Shown here: one piece after another, positions 27,579 through 36,829 of the stretch
Numbering within the stretch: the first letter of the stretch is position 1
How the letters are laid out: each line of letters starts with the position of its first letter
Origin: Glaciimonas sp. PAMC28666
Lineage (GTDB): Bacteria > Pseudomonadota > Gammaproteobacteria > Burkholderiales > Burkholderiaceae_D
DNA length: 64,000 nucleotides
Reading direction: 5' to 3'
NCBI RefSeq assembly: GCF_016917355.1
Contig: NZ_CP070304.1
Coordinates: forward strand, 2,790,001 to 2,854,000
Notes under the pieces: generated by a model
Databases searched by the model: none
Told to the model about the DNA's origin: nothing
Seen by the model: only the letters and a program-made list of their open reading frames with translations
Program-made: the position numbers and the translations under genes

Positions 27579-27942
27579 TTTGCTTCGCTGGCTTACATCG
27601 CCGATTATTGGCTTAAGAAGAGCGTCCACCATCCGTTTGATCGTTGGTGAAGCGCGCTTCTTGTAGTCAACTTCGCAAGAATTTGTTCTGCATTTTTCAA
27701 GCCGCAAAAGTTTGCGCGGTCCGAGTTTTTGCTATTTTGTTGTTTATGCGATAGACCCGTTATTGCGCAAAAAATGGCAAAATCTTTTGTTCCTTAGTAG
27801 TCTTGTCGCCTTGAATCTCATCGTGAGACGCTGGCTGTTTTACGCAGTGTCACTAGCGATATCGGGCACTATTTATAGAAATAAGAGTATGTTGCAATTT
27901 GCGCGTTGCAAGTTGCAGACTCACACCAAACGCTGAATCACT
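27579..27942 (+). other. 364-bp yajC-secD gap
   Basis: No gene is recognised here. A 74-codon frame at 27712-27936 has no ribosome binding site or family likeness and is probably spurious. The palindrome GAAGCGCGCTTC is visible near 27650, without a T-run. A separate secD promoter in this gap is possible. Confidence 0.4.
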
Positions 27943-29805
27943 ATGAATCGCTATCCACTCTGGAAATATATTGTGATCGTCATCGCGCTGTTGTTTGGCG
28001 TGCTGTACACACTGCCGAACTTTTTCGGTGAATCACCTGCGGTACAAATCAGCAGCATAAAGTCGACCCTTAAGGTAGATAGTGCGTTGAGCGGGAGGGT
28101 GGAGCAGGTTCTGGAACAGGCCAATCTGGCACCCTTGAATGTCGTCTTTGATACTGCCGGTGCCGAAGGTACGGTACGTGCGCGTTTCAAGGATACCGAC
28201 ACTCAGTTCAAGGCAAAGACCGTACTGGAAAAGGCATTAAATACCGATCCGACCGATCCGACCTATAGCGTTGCCTTTAATCTGGTCCCTAATACGCCAC
28301 AATGGCTGCAAAGCATCCACGCGTTTCCGATGTTCCTTGGACTCGATTTGCGTGGCGGTGTGTATTTCCTGATGCAAGTCGATGTGCAGGCGGTCGCGAA
28401 CAAGCGTATTCAAGGTTTGCAATCCAGTGCTCGCAGCATTTTGCGCGACAAAGATATTCGCTACAGTGGTATTGATCGCAACGGCGATGCAATCGAAATC
28501 AGTTTCCGCGATCAGGATACGATGAGCAAGGCCAAGACCTTACTCGCGGACCAGCTCCCGGAACTGACGTTGACCGACGGGCCGGCCGGCGCAGATCCAA
28601 AAATTATTGCGACGTTGAAGCCGGACGTATTGAAAACCACGACCGATCAAAGCGTTCAGCAAAATATTCTGACCTTGTCCAAGCGCGTCAATGAGTTAGG
28701 TGTCGCAGAACCGATTATTCAACGCCAGGGCGCTGATCGCATCGTGGTTCAGTTGCCAGGTGTTCAGGATGTCGCACGCGCCAAAGACATCATTGGCCGC
28801 ACGGCAACGCTGGAAGTACGCATGGTCGACGAGTCCGTCACACGGGGTACAGAACTGTCTGCCGCTGTGCCGTTCGGCTCCGAGCTATTTAAGACTGGCA
28901 AGAATGCTCCGGTTATTCTCTACAAAGATCCGGTCCTGACCGGCGACTATATTTCTAATGCGTCAGTATCATTCGATCAAAACCATCAACCTGCGGTGAG
29001 TATCGACCTGAATGGCGATGGCGGCCGCAAGATGCGCGCTGCTACCCGTGACAAGATCGGTAAAGCGATGGCAGTTGTCCTGTTTGAAAAAGGCAAGGGC
29101 GAAGTCCTGACGGTAGCGACGATTCAAAGTGAGTTAGGTTCCAGCTTCCAGATTACCGGCATGGGAACGCCACAAGCGGCGGCGGATTTGTCGTTGTTAA
29201 TGCGGGCTGGTTCATTGGCCGCGCCTATGGAAATTATTGAAGAACGGACCATTGGACCGCAGCTGGGCGCCGAGAATATCAAAAAGGGCTTTGATTCAAC
29301 CATGTACGGTTTCCTGGTTGTCTCGATTTTCATGATTGTGTATTACCTGTTGTTTGGTGCCTTCAGCGTGATTGCGTTGTCGGTCAATCTACTACTTCTG
29401 GTCGCAGTATTGTCGACCTTGCAAGCCACCTTGACACTGCCGGGGATCGCCGCGATCGCGTTGACTCTGGGTATGGCGATTGATGCCAACGTTCTGGTGA
29501 ACGAACGGATTCGGGAAGAACTGCGTAAAGGGAATTCTCCGCAGGCGGCGATTGCCCTCGGTTTTGAGCATGCATGGCATACGATTCTCGACTCCAACGT
29601 GACCGCATTGATTGCCGGTATCGCACTGCTGACGTTTGGTTCAGGTGCAATCCGTGGCTTTGCGGTGGTGCATTGCCTGGGTATTCTGACCTCGATGTTT
29701 TCAGCTGTGTTCTTCTCGCGTGGCCTGGCTAATTTATGGTACGGCCGCCGCAAGAAACTGACATCATTGTCGATCGGCAAAGTGTGGAGACCGGGCGACA
29801 AATAA
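27943..29805 (+). CDS. secD: Protein translocase subunit SecD
   Basis: This membrane protein of the SecDF complex uses the proton gradient to pull secreted proteins across the membrane. There is an N-terminal helix (about residues 7-26), then a large periplasmic P1 domain including FLGLDLRGGVYFLMQVD. Five C-terminal helices carry the SecD/SecF signature GAFSVIALSVNLLLLV and AIALTLGMAIDANVLVNERIREE, whose first Asp is conserved for proton transport. At 620 aa the length is typical. secF follows after 126 bp. Confidence 0.97.
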   Translation: MNRYPLWKYIVIVIALLFGVLYTLPNFFGESPAVQISSIKSTLKVDSALSGRVEQVLEQANLAPLNVVFDTAGAEGTVRARFKDTDTQFKAKTVLEKALNTDPTDPTYSVAFNLVPNTPQWLQSIHAFPMFLGLDLRGGVYFLMQVDVQAVANKRIQGLQSSARSILRDKDIRYSGIDRNGDAIEISFRDQDTMSKAKTLLADQLPELTLTDGPAGADPKIIATLKPDVLKTTTDQSVQQNILTLSKRVNELGVAEPIIQRQGADRIVVQLPGVQDVARAKDIIGRTATLEVRMVDESVTRGTELSAAVPFGSELFKTGKNAPVILYKDPVLTGDYISNASVSFDQNHQPAVSIDLNGDGGRKMRAATRDKIGKAMAVVLFEKGKGEVLTVATIQSELGSSFQITGMGTPQAAADLSLLMRAGSLAAPMEIIEERTIGPQLGAENIKKGFDSTMYGFLVVSIFMIVYYLLFGAFSVIALSVNLLLLVAVLSTLQATLTLPGIAAIALTLGMAIDANVLVNERIREELRKGNSPQAAIALGFEHAWHTILDSNVTALIAGIALLTFGSGAIRGFAVVHCLGILTSMFSAVFFSRGLANLWYGRRKKLTSLSIGKVWRPGDK

Positions 29806-29931
29806 TGCGTCTGCTGTATGAGTAAGAACCCAGTAAGCACAAAAAAGTAAATGTTGATATGACCGGTGTGCCGATTCAACTCCCTGCATGGCAGGAGTGA
29901 CAGATGGCCCGGTCGAACCGAAAGGATTGTG

Positions 29932-30876
29932 ATGGAATTTTTCCGCATTAAAAAAGATATTCCGTTTATGCGGCATGCATTGATTTTGAATGCAGTGTCA
30001 GCGCTGACGTTTGTCCTGGCCGTATTTTTCCTTTTTCATAAAGGCTTGCATCTGTCGATTGAGTTCACTGGCGGCACGGTGATGGAGTTGACCTATAGTC
30101 AGCCAGCCAATATCGACGGAATCCGCAAGACAGTTGAAGATATTGGCTTTACAGACAATCAGATCCAAAGCTTTGGTACTGCGCAAGATGTCTTGATTCG
30201 TCTTCCTGCTAAAAAAGGTGTTAGCTCATCTCAGCAAAGTGAAACTGTCCTGAATGCGTTGAAGGCCGTTAATCCTGATGTGCAGTTGAAGCGGACTGAG
30301 TTTGTCGGGCCGCAGGTCGGTGACGAGCTGGCCCATGACGGTTTGATGGCATTGCTGTTTGTGATCGTCGGTATCGTGATCTATCTGGCGATTCGTTTTG
30401 AGTGGAAATACGCGGTCGCAGCGATCATCGCCAACTTGCATGACGTTGTGATTATTCTTGGATTCTTTGCGTTCTTCCAGTGGGAGTTTTCACTCACGGT
30501 GCTGGCCGCGGTGTTGGCGGTGCTTGGATATTCCGTCAATGAGTCGGTGGTGGTGTTTGACCGGGTGCGCGAAACCTTCCGTGATCGCAAGTTTGGAAAA
30601 TTGGCCACGCCTGATGTCCTGAATCACGCTATTACGAGTACGATTTCGCGTACGATCATCACCCATGGCAGCACCGAAATTATGGTGTTGTCGATGTTGA
30701 TATTCGGTGGCCCGACATTACATTATTTCGCTGCGGCGCTGACGATCGGTATTTTGTTCGGTATTTATTCTTCGGTGTTCGTTGCTGCTGCATTGGCCAT
30801 GTGGCTGGGTGTCAAGCGCGAAGACCTGATCAAGCCGATCAAAGAAAAAGATGAAACTGAAGGCGCGGTAGTGTAA
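29932..30876 (+). CDS. secF: Protein translocase subunit SecF
   Basis: Partner of SecD, with six membrane helices and a periplasmic domain. Typical elements are LSIEFTGGTVMELTYSQ near the N-terminus and VLGYSVNESVVVFDRVRE in helix 4-5. The frame is open from 29866, but the ATG at 29932 follows AAGGA at 29922-29926 and matches a normal SecF N-terminus (MEFFRIKKDIPFMRHA), giving 314 residues. The upstream extension is Arg-rich and non-membrane. A strong terminator follows. Confidence 0.96.
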   Translation: MEFFRIKKDIPFMRHALILNAVSALTFVLAVFFLFHKGLHLSIEFTGGTVMELTYSQPANIDGIRKTVEDIGFTDNQIQSFGTAQDVLIRLPAKKGVSSSQQSETVLNALKAVNPDVQLKRTEFVGPQVGDELAHDGLMALLFVIVGIVIYLAIRFEWKYAVAAIIANLHDVVIILGFFAFFQWEFSLTVLAAVLAVLGYSVNESVVVFDRVRETFRDRKFGKLATPDVLNHAITSTISRTIITHGSTEIMVLSMLIFGGPTLHYFAAALTIGILFGIYSSVFVAAALAMWLGVKREDLIKPIKEKDETEGAVV

Positions 30877-30990
30877 GTACCAGCCTTCGTTAAATTGGTG
30901 AGATTGATGGGCAGGAGCGTCATAGAGGCGGGCGGTTTAAGTTTGTAAATGCCCATTTAAACGCTTCCCGCCCACGTTACGTCAAACCGG

Positions 30991-31019
30991 CCCCGTTAAC
31001 AAAGACGGGGTTTTTTTTT
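30991..31019 (+). terminator. Terminator after secF
   Basis: Arms CCCCGT (30991-30996) and ACGGGG (31005-31010) enclose an 8-nt loop and are followed by nine T. It lies about 115 bp past secF and 60 bp before the end of the convergent minus-strand AtuA-C gene. Confidence 0.88.
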
Positions 31020-31079
31020 GCTCGTCAGATTGACAAGGCATTCATCATTGGCGCCTGATTGCGTAACGAGCCTCGCAAT

Positions 31080-31388
31080 TCAAGCGTCGGGAATGTGCAG
31101 ATTTAACAACGCCGAACTGAGGCACTTCCCGTGTGCATCCAGGGCCAGCGAACGCGTCACGCCGCCGCCCAGCGCCTTCTGCAAGACAAAGTTCATAGCG
31201 CCCAGTTCAGGCAGCGTATAGCGCACGACGTCGCCGAACACGATATCGGCAAAGTGGGCTTTTACCAATTCCACCGTCACATATTTCTCCAACAGCGGAT
31301 AGTCTTTGCTGTCATAGGCAATCAGGGAAAGGTTCGAAATGTCGCCTTTGTCACCGGCGCGGGAATGGGCCATTTTACGAAGCTGCAT
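31080..31388 (-). CDS. AtuA C-terminal-domain-like protein
   Basis: This small protein (102 aa) resembles the C-terminal domain that follows DUF1446 in AtuA-type proteins. RAGDKGDISNLSLI near residue 10 is the family's hallmark. The function is unknown; AtuA itself belongs to acyclic terpene (citronellol/geraniol) catabolism in Pseudomonas. The frame is open to 31403, but ATG at 31388 has AGGAG seven bases upstream and lies one base past the DUF1446 stop, so the two are clearly coupled. The fused protein of other bacteria appears here as two genes. Confidence 0.82.
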   Translation of the reverse strand: MQLRKMAHSRAGDKGDISNLSLIAYDSKDYPLLEKYVTVELVKAHFADIVFGDVVRYTLPELGAMNFVLQKALGGGVTRSLALDAHGKCLSSALLNLHIPDA

Positions 31389-31389
31389 G

Positions 31390-32730
31390 TCAGATCTCCT
31401 CATAATGAATGGAAGCTGTCACTAATGCTTCCGGCAACAACGTAGAGCGTACGGCCACCACGTCTTTTGCCGCCTTGGTCGCGCCGCCGCCGCCAGCCGG
31501 GCCGCAAGTGTATAAAGTCTCCACCTCGTTACCGATCCGGATTGCTTCTTTCAGGCTGTCCGTGCGTCCGGTTACACGGATACGGACTTCGTACGGTTCT
31601 GTATCTGTTGGGCTTAAGCTTGCGCCGTGGATCGCATTGACGCCGATCAGATCGTATCGAATTTCACCCACTTTGACATCGGCGATTTTCAATCTTTCAG
31701 CCACGATATCGCACGCCAATGTCGCCCGCGCCAAGGCACCGGGACCAGCGTACGACATTTGTCCCTCGCCGACATAACTATCGATGTAACCAACCGACAC
31801 TTTTAACATGCCGGTTTTTGGATGACCTGTCGCGCCCTGAATAGCGACACGGTCAATACCAACTTCCGACACCGTGACCGCGGAAAAATCAGCCACCACA
31901 TCGGGCGTCAAATAGGCCGCCGGATCATGAATTTCGTAGAGCAATTGTTCCTTGCATGTGGCGGCTGTGACCTGCCCGCCAGAGCCAGCTACTTTGGTGA
32001 TAACGACGCTGCCATCTTCGGATACTTCGCCAATCGGAAAGCCCAGACGCGCCAGATCGGCGACGTCTTTATAGCCAGGATCAGCAAAATAGCCTCCGGT
32101 AATTTGTCCAGCGCATTCCAGCAGATGCCCAACCAGCGTACCCTGGCCGAGTCGATGCCAATCGTCCATCGCCCAACCAAACGCATGGATCAGCGGTGCC
32201 AATACCAAGGCAGGATCGGCCACACGGCCGGTGACAATGACGTCCGCGCCTTGGGCCAATGCATCGACCAAAGGCTGTGCGCCAAGATAGGCGTTGGCTG
32301 ATAGCAGCTTGTCGCCTAATGCCATAACCGGTTGGCCGCTGTCGTCGATATAGTTACCCTGCTGCAGAACAGACAAAACATCGTCACCCGAAATAGCTGC
32401 AATTTTCAAATTAACCAGACCCAGCGATACCGCAATTTCCTTAATTTTGGCGGCCGCACCCTGAGGATTTGCCGCGCCCATATTGGTGATAATTTTGATT
32501 CCCTTTTCGCTACAGATGCGCAAGACCGCATGCATTCTGTCAGCCAACAGCGGGTCGTAACCGAGCGAGGGGTCTTTCATCTTGGCTTGCTGTGCGAGGG
32601 CAATCGTCCGCTCTGCGAGGCATTCGAATATCAAATAATCGATATCGCCCTTCTCGGCTAGCTCAATGGCTGGCTCAATCCGGTCGCCGGAGTAGCCGGC
32701 ACCGGCACCAATCCGGATATTTTTCATCAT
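31390..32730 (-). CDS. AtuA-like protein, DUF1446 domain
   Basis: This is a protein of the acyclic terpene utilisation AtuA/DUF1446 family, with no established reaction. It begins IRIGAGAGYSGDRIEPA and carries DIDYLIFECLAERT and IKIITNMGAANPQGAA, the family's early motifs, then DVIVTGRVADPALVLAPL and a Gly-rich CGPAGGGGATKAA near the C-terminus. I take ATG at 32730 (446 aa), or 32727, because AAGGA lies just upstream; the frame open to 32742 begins with TTG. It lies 135 bp after the CitMHS transporter gene and directly before the AtuA-C gene. The substrate is probably whatever the transporter imports. Confidence 0.85.
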   Translation of the reverse strand: MMKNIRIGAGAGYSGDRIEPAIELAEKGDIDYLIFECLAERTIALAQQAKMKDPSLGYDPLLADRMHAVLRICSEKGIKIITNMGAANPQGAAAKIKEIAVSLGLVNLKIAAISGDDVLSVLQQGNYIDDSGQPVMALGDKLLSANAYLGAQPLVDALAQGADVIVTGRVADPALVLAPLIHAFGWAMDDWHRLGQGTLVGHLLECAGQITGGYFADPGYKDVADLARLGFPIGEVSEDGSVVITKVAGSGGQVTAATCKEQLLYEIHDPAAYLTPDVVADFSAVTVSEVGIDRVAIQGATGHPKTGMLKVSVGYIDSYVGEGQMSYAGPGALARATLACDIVAERLKIADVKVGEIRYDLIGVNAIHGASLSPTDTEPYEVRIRVTGRTDSLKEAIRIGNEVETLYTCGPAGGGGATKAAKDVVAVRSTLLPEALVTASIHYEEI

Positions 32731-32865
32731 TTTTCCTTTCAAGCAGTGCCTGCATTCTTAAGCACGACATCAAGCCTGCTAACGTCAACCTATCGAATAC
32801 CAGCGTAAACCGGCGCACACTAATGCAAACTAATGCAAATTCAGAGTTCCTCAGTACGTACCGCG

Positions 32866-34164
32866 TTACAGCGGAAATATCCCCAGCAGCACGCATGCAA
32901 TAGTCATCACAATCGATGCCGCAAACAAATATTTGAACGTGTACTTTTGGTGATCGGCCAGATCGATCCCGGCGAGTCCTGCGACCAGAAATGTTGCAGG
33001 CGTCAATGGACTAACCGGGAAGCCAGTTGTCATTTGGCCCAACAACGCGGCCTGTGCTACCTGAATCGATGGTACGCCCAACATATGGCTGACCTCTGCC
33101 ACAACCGGCAATACCCCGAAATAAAACGAATCAGGATCGAACAGCAAAGACAATGGCATGGACAGCAAACCCAACACTACGGGAATATGCGATGCCATCG
33201 AAGGTGGCACCATAGCTACTGCTGCCTTCGCCATGGCGGAAAGCATCCCCGATTTGGTCATGATGCCGGTAAAGACGCCCGCAGCAAATAATATGCTGGC
33301 CATGAGTAGCGCCGCCTTTGCATGCGCATCAACCCGCGCCCGTTGCATGTCCACGTTCGGGTAATTGATCATCAGCGCAAGCACAACGCCAACCATAAAC
33401 ATCACCACCGGATCGATCTTGCCGCTGATCATGACGCCCAGAACGATGACGGTCAGCGCAATGTTGATCCAGAAATTGCCAGGACGTCGGATTTGCTTTT
33501 CGAGTTCCGTCAGTTCATGCGTGTGGATAAAACCGATGGGTGCGCCTTTGGTCAGGCCCAGACGGATTTCTTCCTTCCGGCCCAACCAATAGGAGACACT
33601 AAAAACAAATACCAGACCGACCAGCTGAATCGGTATCAGCGGTGTAAAAATTTCACTTACCGGTATATGGAGCGCGGCCGACGCCCGGATCATGGGGCCG
33701 GTCCAGGGCAAAAAGTTGACGCCAGCGGCCAGCGATGCAACGCAGGCCAGGACGCGTTTGTCGATTCCTAATCGCGTATACAAAGGCAGCATGGCCGGAA
33801 TCGTGACCAGAAAGGTCACTGCACCAGAGCCGTCGAGATGGATCAGCAACGCCAACAATGCCGTGCCGGGAACAATGCGCGTCGGGCGGCTTCCCACTAC
33901 CCGCAAGATGCCACTGATGACCGGATCGAGCATTCCCGCGTCGGTGACGATGCCGAAGAACAGAATCGCGAATACGAACATGCCCGCCACCGGGGCAATA
34001 TTGGTAATCCCCGCTACGATAAATTTTGAGGTTTCCAGCCCGAAACCGCCGATCAGGGCGGCAATAATCGGAATCGCGATGAGCGCCACCAGCGGTGACA
34101 TTTTTTTAGTAAGGATCATAGTGAGCAATACGATAATCGTGATGAATCCGAGCAGTGCCAGCAT
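32866..34164 (-). CDS. CitMHS family transporter
   Basis: This is a 432-residue integral membrane protein of the CitMHS family (citrate-metal-proton symporter). About 11-12 hydrophobic helices run through the whole length. The central ALLIHLDGSGAVTFLVTIPAMLPLY and AGVNFLPWTGP stretches match the family, as does FDPDSFYFGVLPVVAEV further on. Substrates in the family are citrate or related carboxylates; which one applies here is not readable from sequence. It is divergent from a LysR gene across 161 bp and heads the unit that continues with the AtuA pair, so it probably imports the substrate of that pathway. Confidence 0.88.
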   Translation of the reverse strand: MLALLGFITIIVLLTMILTKKMSPLVALIAIPIIAALIGGFGLETSKFIVAGITNIAPVAGMFVFAILFFGIVTDAGMLDPVISGILRVVGSRPTRIVPGTALLALLIHLDGSGAVTFLVTIPAMLPLYTRLGIDKRVLACVASLAAGVNFLPWTGPMIRASAALHIPVSEIFTPLIPIQLVGLVFVFSVSYWLGRKEEIRLGLTKGAPIGFIHTHELTELEKQIRRPGNFWINIALTVIVLGVMISGKIDPVVMFMVGVVLALMINYPNVDMQRARVDAHAKAALLMASILFAAGVFTGIMTKSGMLSAMAKAAVAMVPPSMASHIPVVLGLLSMPLSLLFDPDSFYFGVLPVVAEVSHMLGVPSIQVAQAALLGQMTTGFPVSPLTPATFLVAGLAGIDLADHQKYTFKYLFAASIVMTIACVLLGIFPL

Positions 34165-34250
34165 GTTATCTCCGAGTTTTATGAATATGCTTATCTATGC
34201 AGCATTTGTCTTCATTTTGGATGTCTTCATTTATATTGTAAAATTGCATT

Positions 34251-34283
34251 TTTCGATTAATTAAGCTGTAATTTCGATTAATT
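34251..34283. promoter_or_regulatory. 12-bp direct repeat pair, 21-bp period, in the LysR/CitMHS promoter region
   Basis: TTTCGATTAATT occurs exactly at 34251-34262 and again at 34272-34283. The 21-bp period is two helical turns, which would place two protein monomers or dimers on the same face. It lies in the 161-bp gap between the divergent CitMHS gene and the LysR gene. It is a candidate operator for the LysR protein; the pairing is inferred. Confidence 0.6.
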
Positions 34284-34325
34284 CGCGTCTGATATGGATT
34301 CCGCGTAGTCAACTTTGCTTAAGCT

Positions 34326-35243
34326 ATGCAACCGAATATTTCAACCAAACTCTTGCACGCGTTCCTGGCCCTTGCTGAATGTCGGCACTTCACACGGGCT
34401 GCACAGCGCTGTCATTTATCCCAATCCGCGTTCAGCGTAGTGATTCAGAAATTAGAAGCGGCGGTCGGTGCGCAACTGGTTGAGCGCGATACGCGTAATG
34501 TCACTCTCACCGCGGAGGGCGAAATTTTCGTGGAAGTGGCACGCAGCCTGGTTGCCGATATCGAATCCGCATTTTCGGATATGGCGGATTATGTGGCACG
34601 TCGCAAAGGGCGGGTAGCCATCGCCGCGCTTCCATCGCTGGCCGCGAACGGGTTGCCGGCAGTGATCGCCGAATATAAAAAACAATTTCCCGGCGTTATC
34701 GTTCAGCTCTATGACGCGCTATCCGATCAATGTCTGGGTCTGCTGAGAGCCGGGAAGGCCGATCTCGCATTAACCGCACCGGGTGCCAGTTTGATGGAGT
34801 TCGAGACCAGAACGCTCTGCGGTGATCCGTTTTATCTGGTCTGCCGTCGAGATCATCCATTGGCGAAAAAAACCAGCGTAGCCCTGGCCGACTTAAACGG
34901 ATGCGATTTGATTCATCTGGCTAAATCTACAAGCGTCCGGCAAAAGGTCGATCTGCTGATCCGCGATATTGCGGTTAACAACACTGGCTTCGAAGTGGAG
35001 CATTTGGCCACCGTAGCGGGGCTCATTGAACACGGCCTTGGCGTCAGCCTGGTGCCCGCGCTGACCTTATTTCAGTTTCGACAGTTGAAACTGACGGCAA
35101 TTCCGGTCGAAACCGATGATGTGATTCGCCCTATCTACATCGTCAAACAAAAAGACCGCAATCTTTCTATCGCCGCACAAGGAATGTTCGATTTGATCCT
35201 GGCGAGCTTTCAAAGCCAGCCATTGGTAGAGCCGCATCTGTAA
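34326..35243 (+). CDS. LysR family regulator of the CitMHS-AtuA locus
   Basis: This is a 305-residue LysR-type regulator. The N-terminal winged helix contains LLHAFLALAECRHFTRAAQR and LSQSAFSVVIQKLEAAVGAQL. The C-terminal effector domain has the usual periplasmic-binding fold. It is divergent from the CitMHS-AtuA genes, the classical arrangement for a LysR regulator and its target, and the repeats at 34251 lie between them. The inducer is probably the carboxylic acid that is imported or a derivative. Confidence 0.9.
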   Translation: MQPNISTKLLHAFLALAECRHFTRAAQRCHLSQSAFSVVIQKLEAAVGAQLVERDTRNVTLTAEGEIFVEVARSLVADIESAFSDMADYVARRKGRVAIAALPSLAANGLPAVIAEYKKQFPGVIVQLYDALSDQCLGLLRAGKADLALTAPGASLMEFETRTLCGDPFYLVCRRDHPLAKKTSVALADLNGCDLIHLAKSTSVRQKVDLLIRDIAVNNTGFEVEHLATVAGLIEHGLGVSLVPALTLFQFRQLKLTAIPVETDDVIRPIYIVKQKDRNLSIAAQGMFDLILASFQSQPLVEPHL

Positions 35244-35299
35244 TATTTCCGGCCTCGGTTCGTTTGTCAGTGCACGACCATTTTCTTCAAATGAAACAG

Positions 35300-36748
35300 C
35301 TATTCGTAAAATGGGACAGCCTTGCTGCTTAACCCTGGACGCAGCATACGGTTGCATAACCAAATGGCGCACATCGGTGCCACCGCAAAACTTCCGAATA
35401 GCCAATAGGCAGCATGACGCGCACCATCCAGGCCCCCCGGATTTGACAAGCCCGCAGCATTGGCGATCAGCCCCGCCAATGCTGCGCCGATCGCCATGGC
35501 ATAAAGCTGCACCGTCGTGATTGCCGATGACGCCAGGTTCTCTTCGCCGGCGGGCGCAGACTTCAATACCCGTGTCAGCAGATGCGGCCAGCCAAGGCCG
35601 ACACCAAAACCGACCCCGGCGAGCGCGATAACCAACAATAACGTTTCTATTGCAATCGGGAGGCGCTCCCGCTCAGGCATCATGACAGCAAGGACGAGGA
35701 GCGCCGCTGTAACGCAGATTGGTCCGATGCGCACCATGCGGTCAGCGGCACGCCCCATCCGGCCTGAGCTGAGTAACGAGGCGAGGCTCCAGCCACCGGC
35801 CATGGCGGCGGTCATATATCCTGCTGTGAGCGGCGTATGGTGATGAATAACTTGCAGAAAGTAGGGGACGAAGATTTCGGTTGTGGTGCCGACCATCAGC
35901 AGACAGACGCAAGCGAAAGTTGCACCGAGAGGGTCCTGCAAAGAATACGCGCCAGTCGGCAGCAGGCGCACGGTTGCGTGCCGATCAAGTCGCGCCACCG
36001 CAAAGCCAAGCGCCAACCCTGTTGCCACTCCGGCGACTTTCCAACCGGTCTGTTCGAATAGCGCGCCGAAAGCGATCACCAGTACAGATGCTGCAAGCAG
36101 TAAAATTTTACCGAACGGCACTTTGAGCGTTCCAGTATCTGTCAGGTTATTGCGGTCGCCTTTGACCTGACTGTTGACGATGACTGCCTGCAAAGCCGCT
36201 ATCGGTAATAACACCCAGAAAGCGAGTCTCCAGTTGCCGCTTTGGGCGAATAATCCCCCCACTGCAGGCCCGAACAATGTGGCGACGCCCCACATACCGG
36301 ACACCAGCGCAACAGCCCGCGACCATAGCCGTTCTTCGAAAACGATTCGGATCAAAGCATAACTGAGCGCTGCCAGGATACCGCCACCCAAACCTTGAAC
36401 GCTGCGTCCTGCCAGCATCCAGACCATGTTCGGTGCGGTCGCACAACCGATGGTGCCGATAGAAAATACGGCTAATGCAAACAGGTAGGCCGCGCGGGGA
36501 TGGAGCAGGTCAATCAGCTTGGCAGACAGGGTCGAGCCGAGTATCGAGGCCACGATGAACAGCGTGGTGTTCCAGGCGTAGTAAGGCAAACCGCCAATAT
36601 CGCGTACCACCGAGGGCAGTATTGTGGTGACGATATGGACATTGATGGCATGTAGCGCGACGCCACCGGTCAAGGCAACAGAGCGTAAAGCGTTACTGCC
36701 AGCGAGTAAATCTCTCCAGGCGGGAGGGGCGGTGGAAACAGGGCGCAA
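35300..36748 (-). CDS. MFS transporter, drug exporter type
   Basis: This major facilitator transporter (482 aa) has about 14 hydrophobic segments, resembling the DHA2 drug/proton antiporter subfamily. The N-terminal part has LPSVVRDIGGLPYYAW and LAGRSVQGLGGGILAALSYALI, whose GRSVQGLGGG is the family's motif C-like segment. It is divergent from a SufR-like regulator, with 81 bp between starts, so the pair looks like a regulator-exporter unit. The substrate is unknown. The C-terminus runs to the stop at 35300, 56 bp after the LysR gene, with which it converges. Confidence 0.85.
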   Translation of the reverse strand: MRPVSTAPPAWRDLLAGSNALRSVALTGGVALHAINVHIVTTILPSVVRDIGGLPYYAWNTTLFIVASILGSTLSAKLIDLLHPRAAYLFALAVFSIGTIGCATAPNMVWMLAGRSVQGLGGGILAALSYALIRIVFEERLWSRAVALVSGMWGVATLFGPAVGGLFAQSGNWRLAFWVLLPIAALQAVIVNSQVKGDRNNLTDTGTLKVPFGKILLLAASVLVIAFGALFEQTGWKVAGVATGLALGFAVARLDRHATVRLLPTGAYSLQDPLGATFACVCLLMVGTTTEIFVPYFLQVIHHHTPLTAGYMTAAMAGGWSLASLLSSGRMGRAADRMVRIGPICVTAALLVLAVMMPERERLPIAIETLLLVIALAGVGFGVGLGWPHLLTRVLKSAPAGEENLASSAITTVQLYAMAIGAALAGLIANAAGLSNPGGLDGARHAAYWLFGSFAVAPMCAIWLCNRMLRPGLSSKAVPFYE

Positions 36749-36829
36749 GAGTACCTCGACAATGATGGGGATCGGCCTTAATATCCAAGGTAATAGTTGG
36801 TTATTAAGATTGAATGGTAAGGCGAAATA

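Noticed and set aside
27712-27936. 74-codon plus-strand frame between yajC and secD
   Set aside because: No ribosome binding site or family likeness was seen; the codon pattern is unlike the neighbours.
29343-29948. 201-codon minus-strand open frame opposite secD
   Set aside because: It is antisense to a conserved membrane domain and has no ribosome binding site or recognisable motif.
31131-31445. Plus-strand frame across the AtuA-C gene
   Set aside because: It is antisense to a coupled gene pair with a good ribosome binding site.
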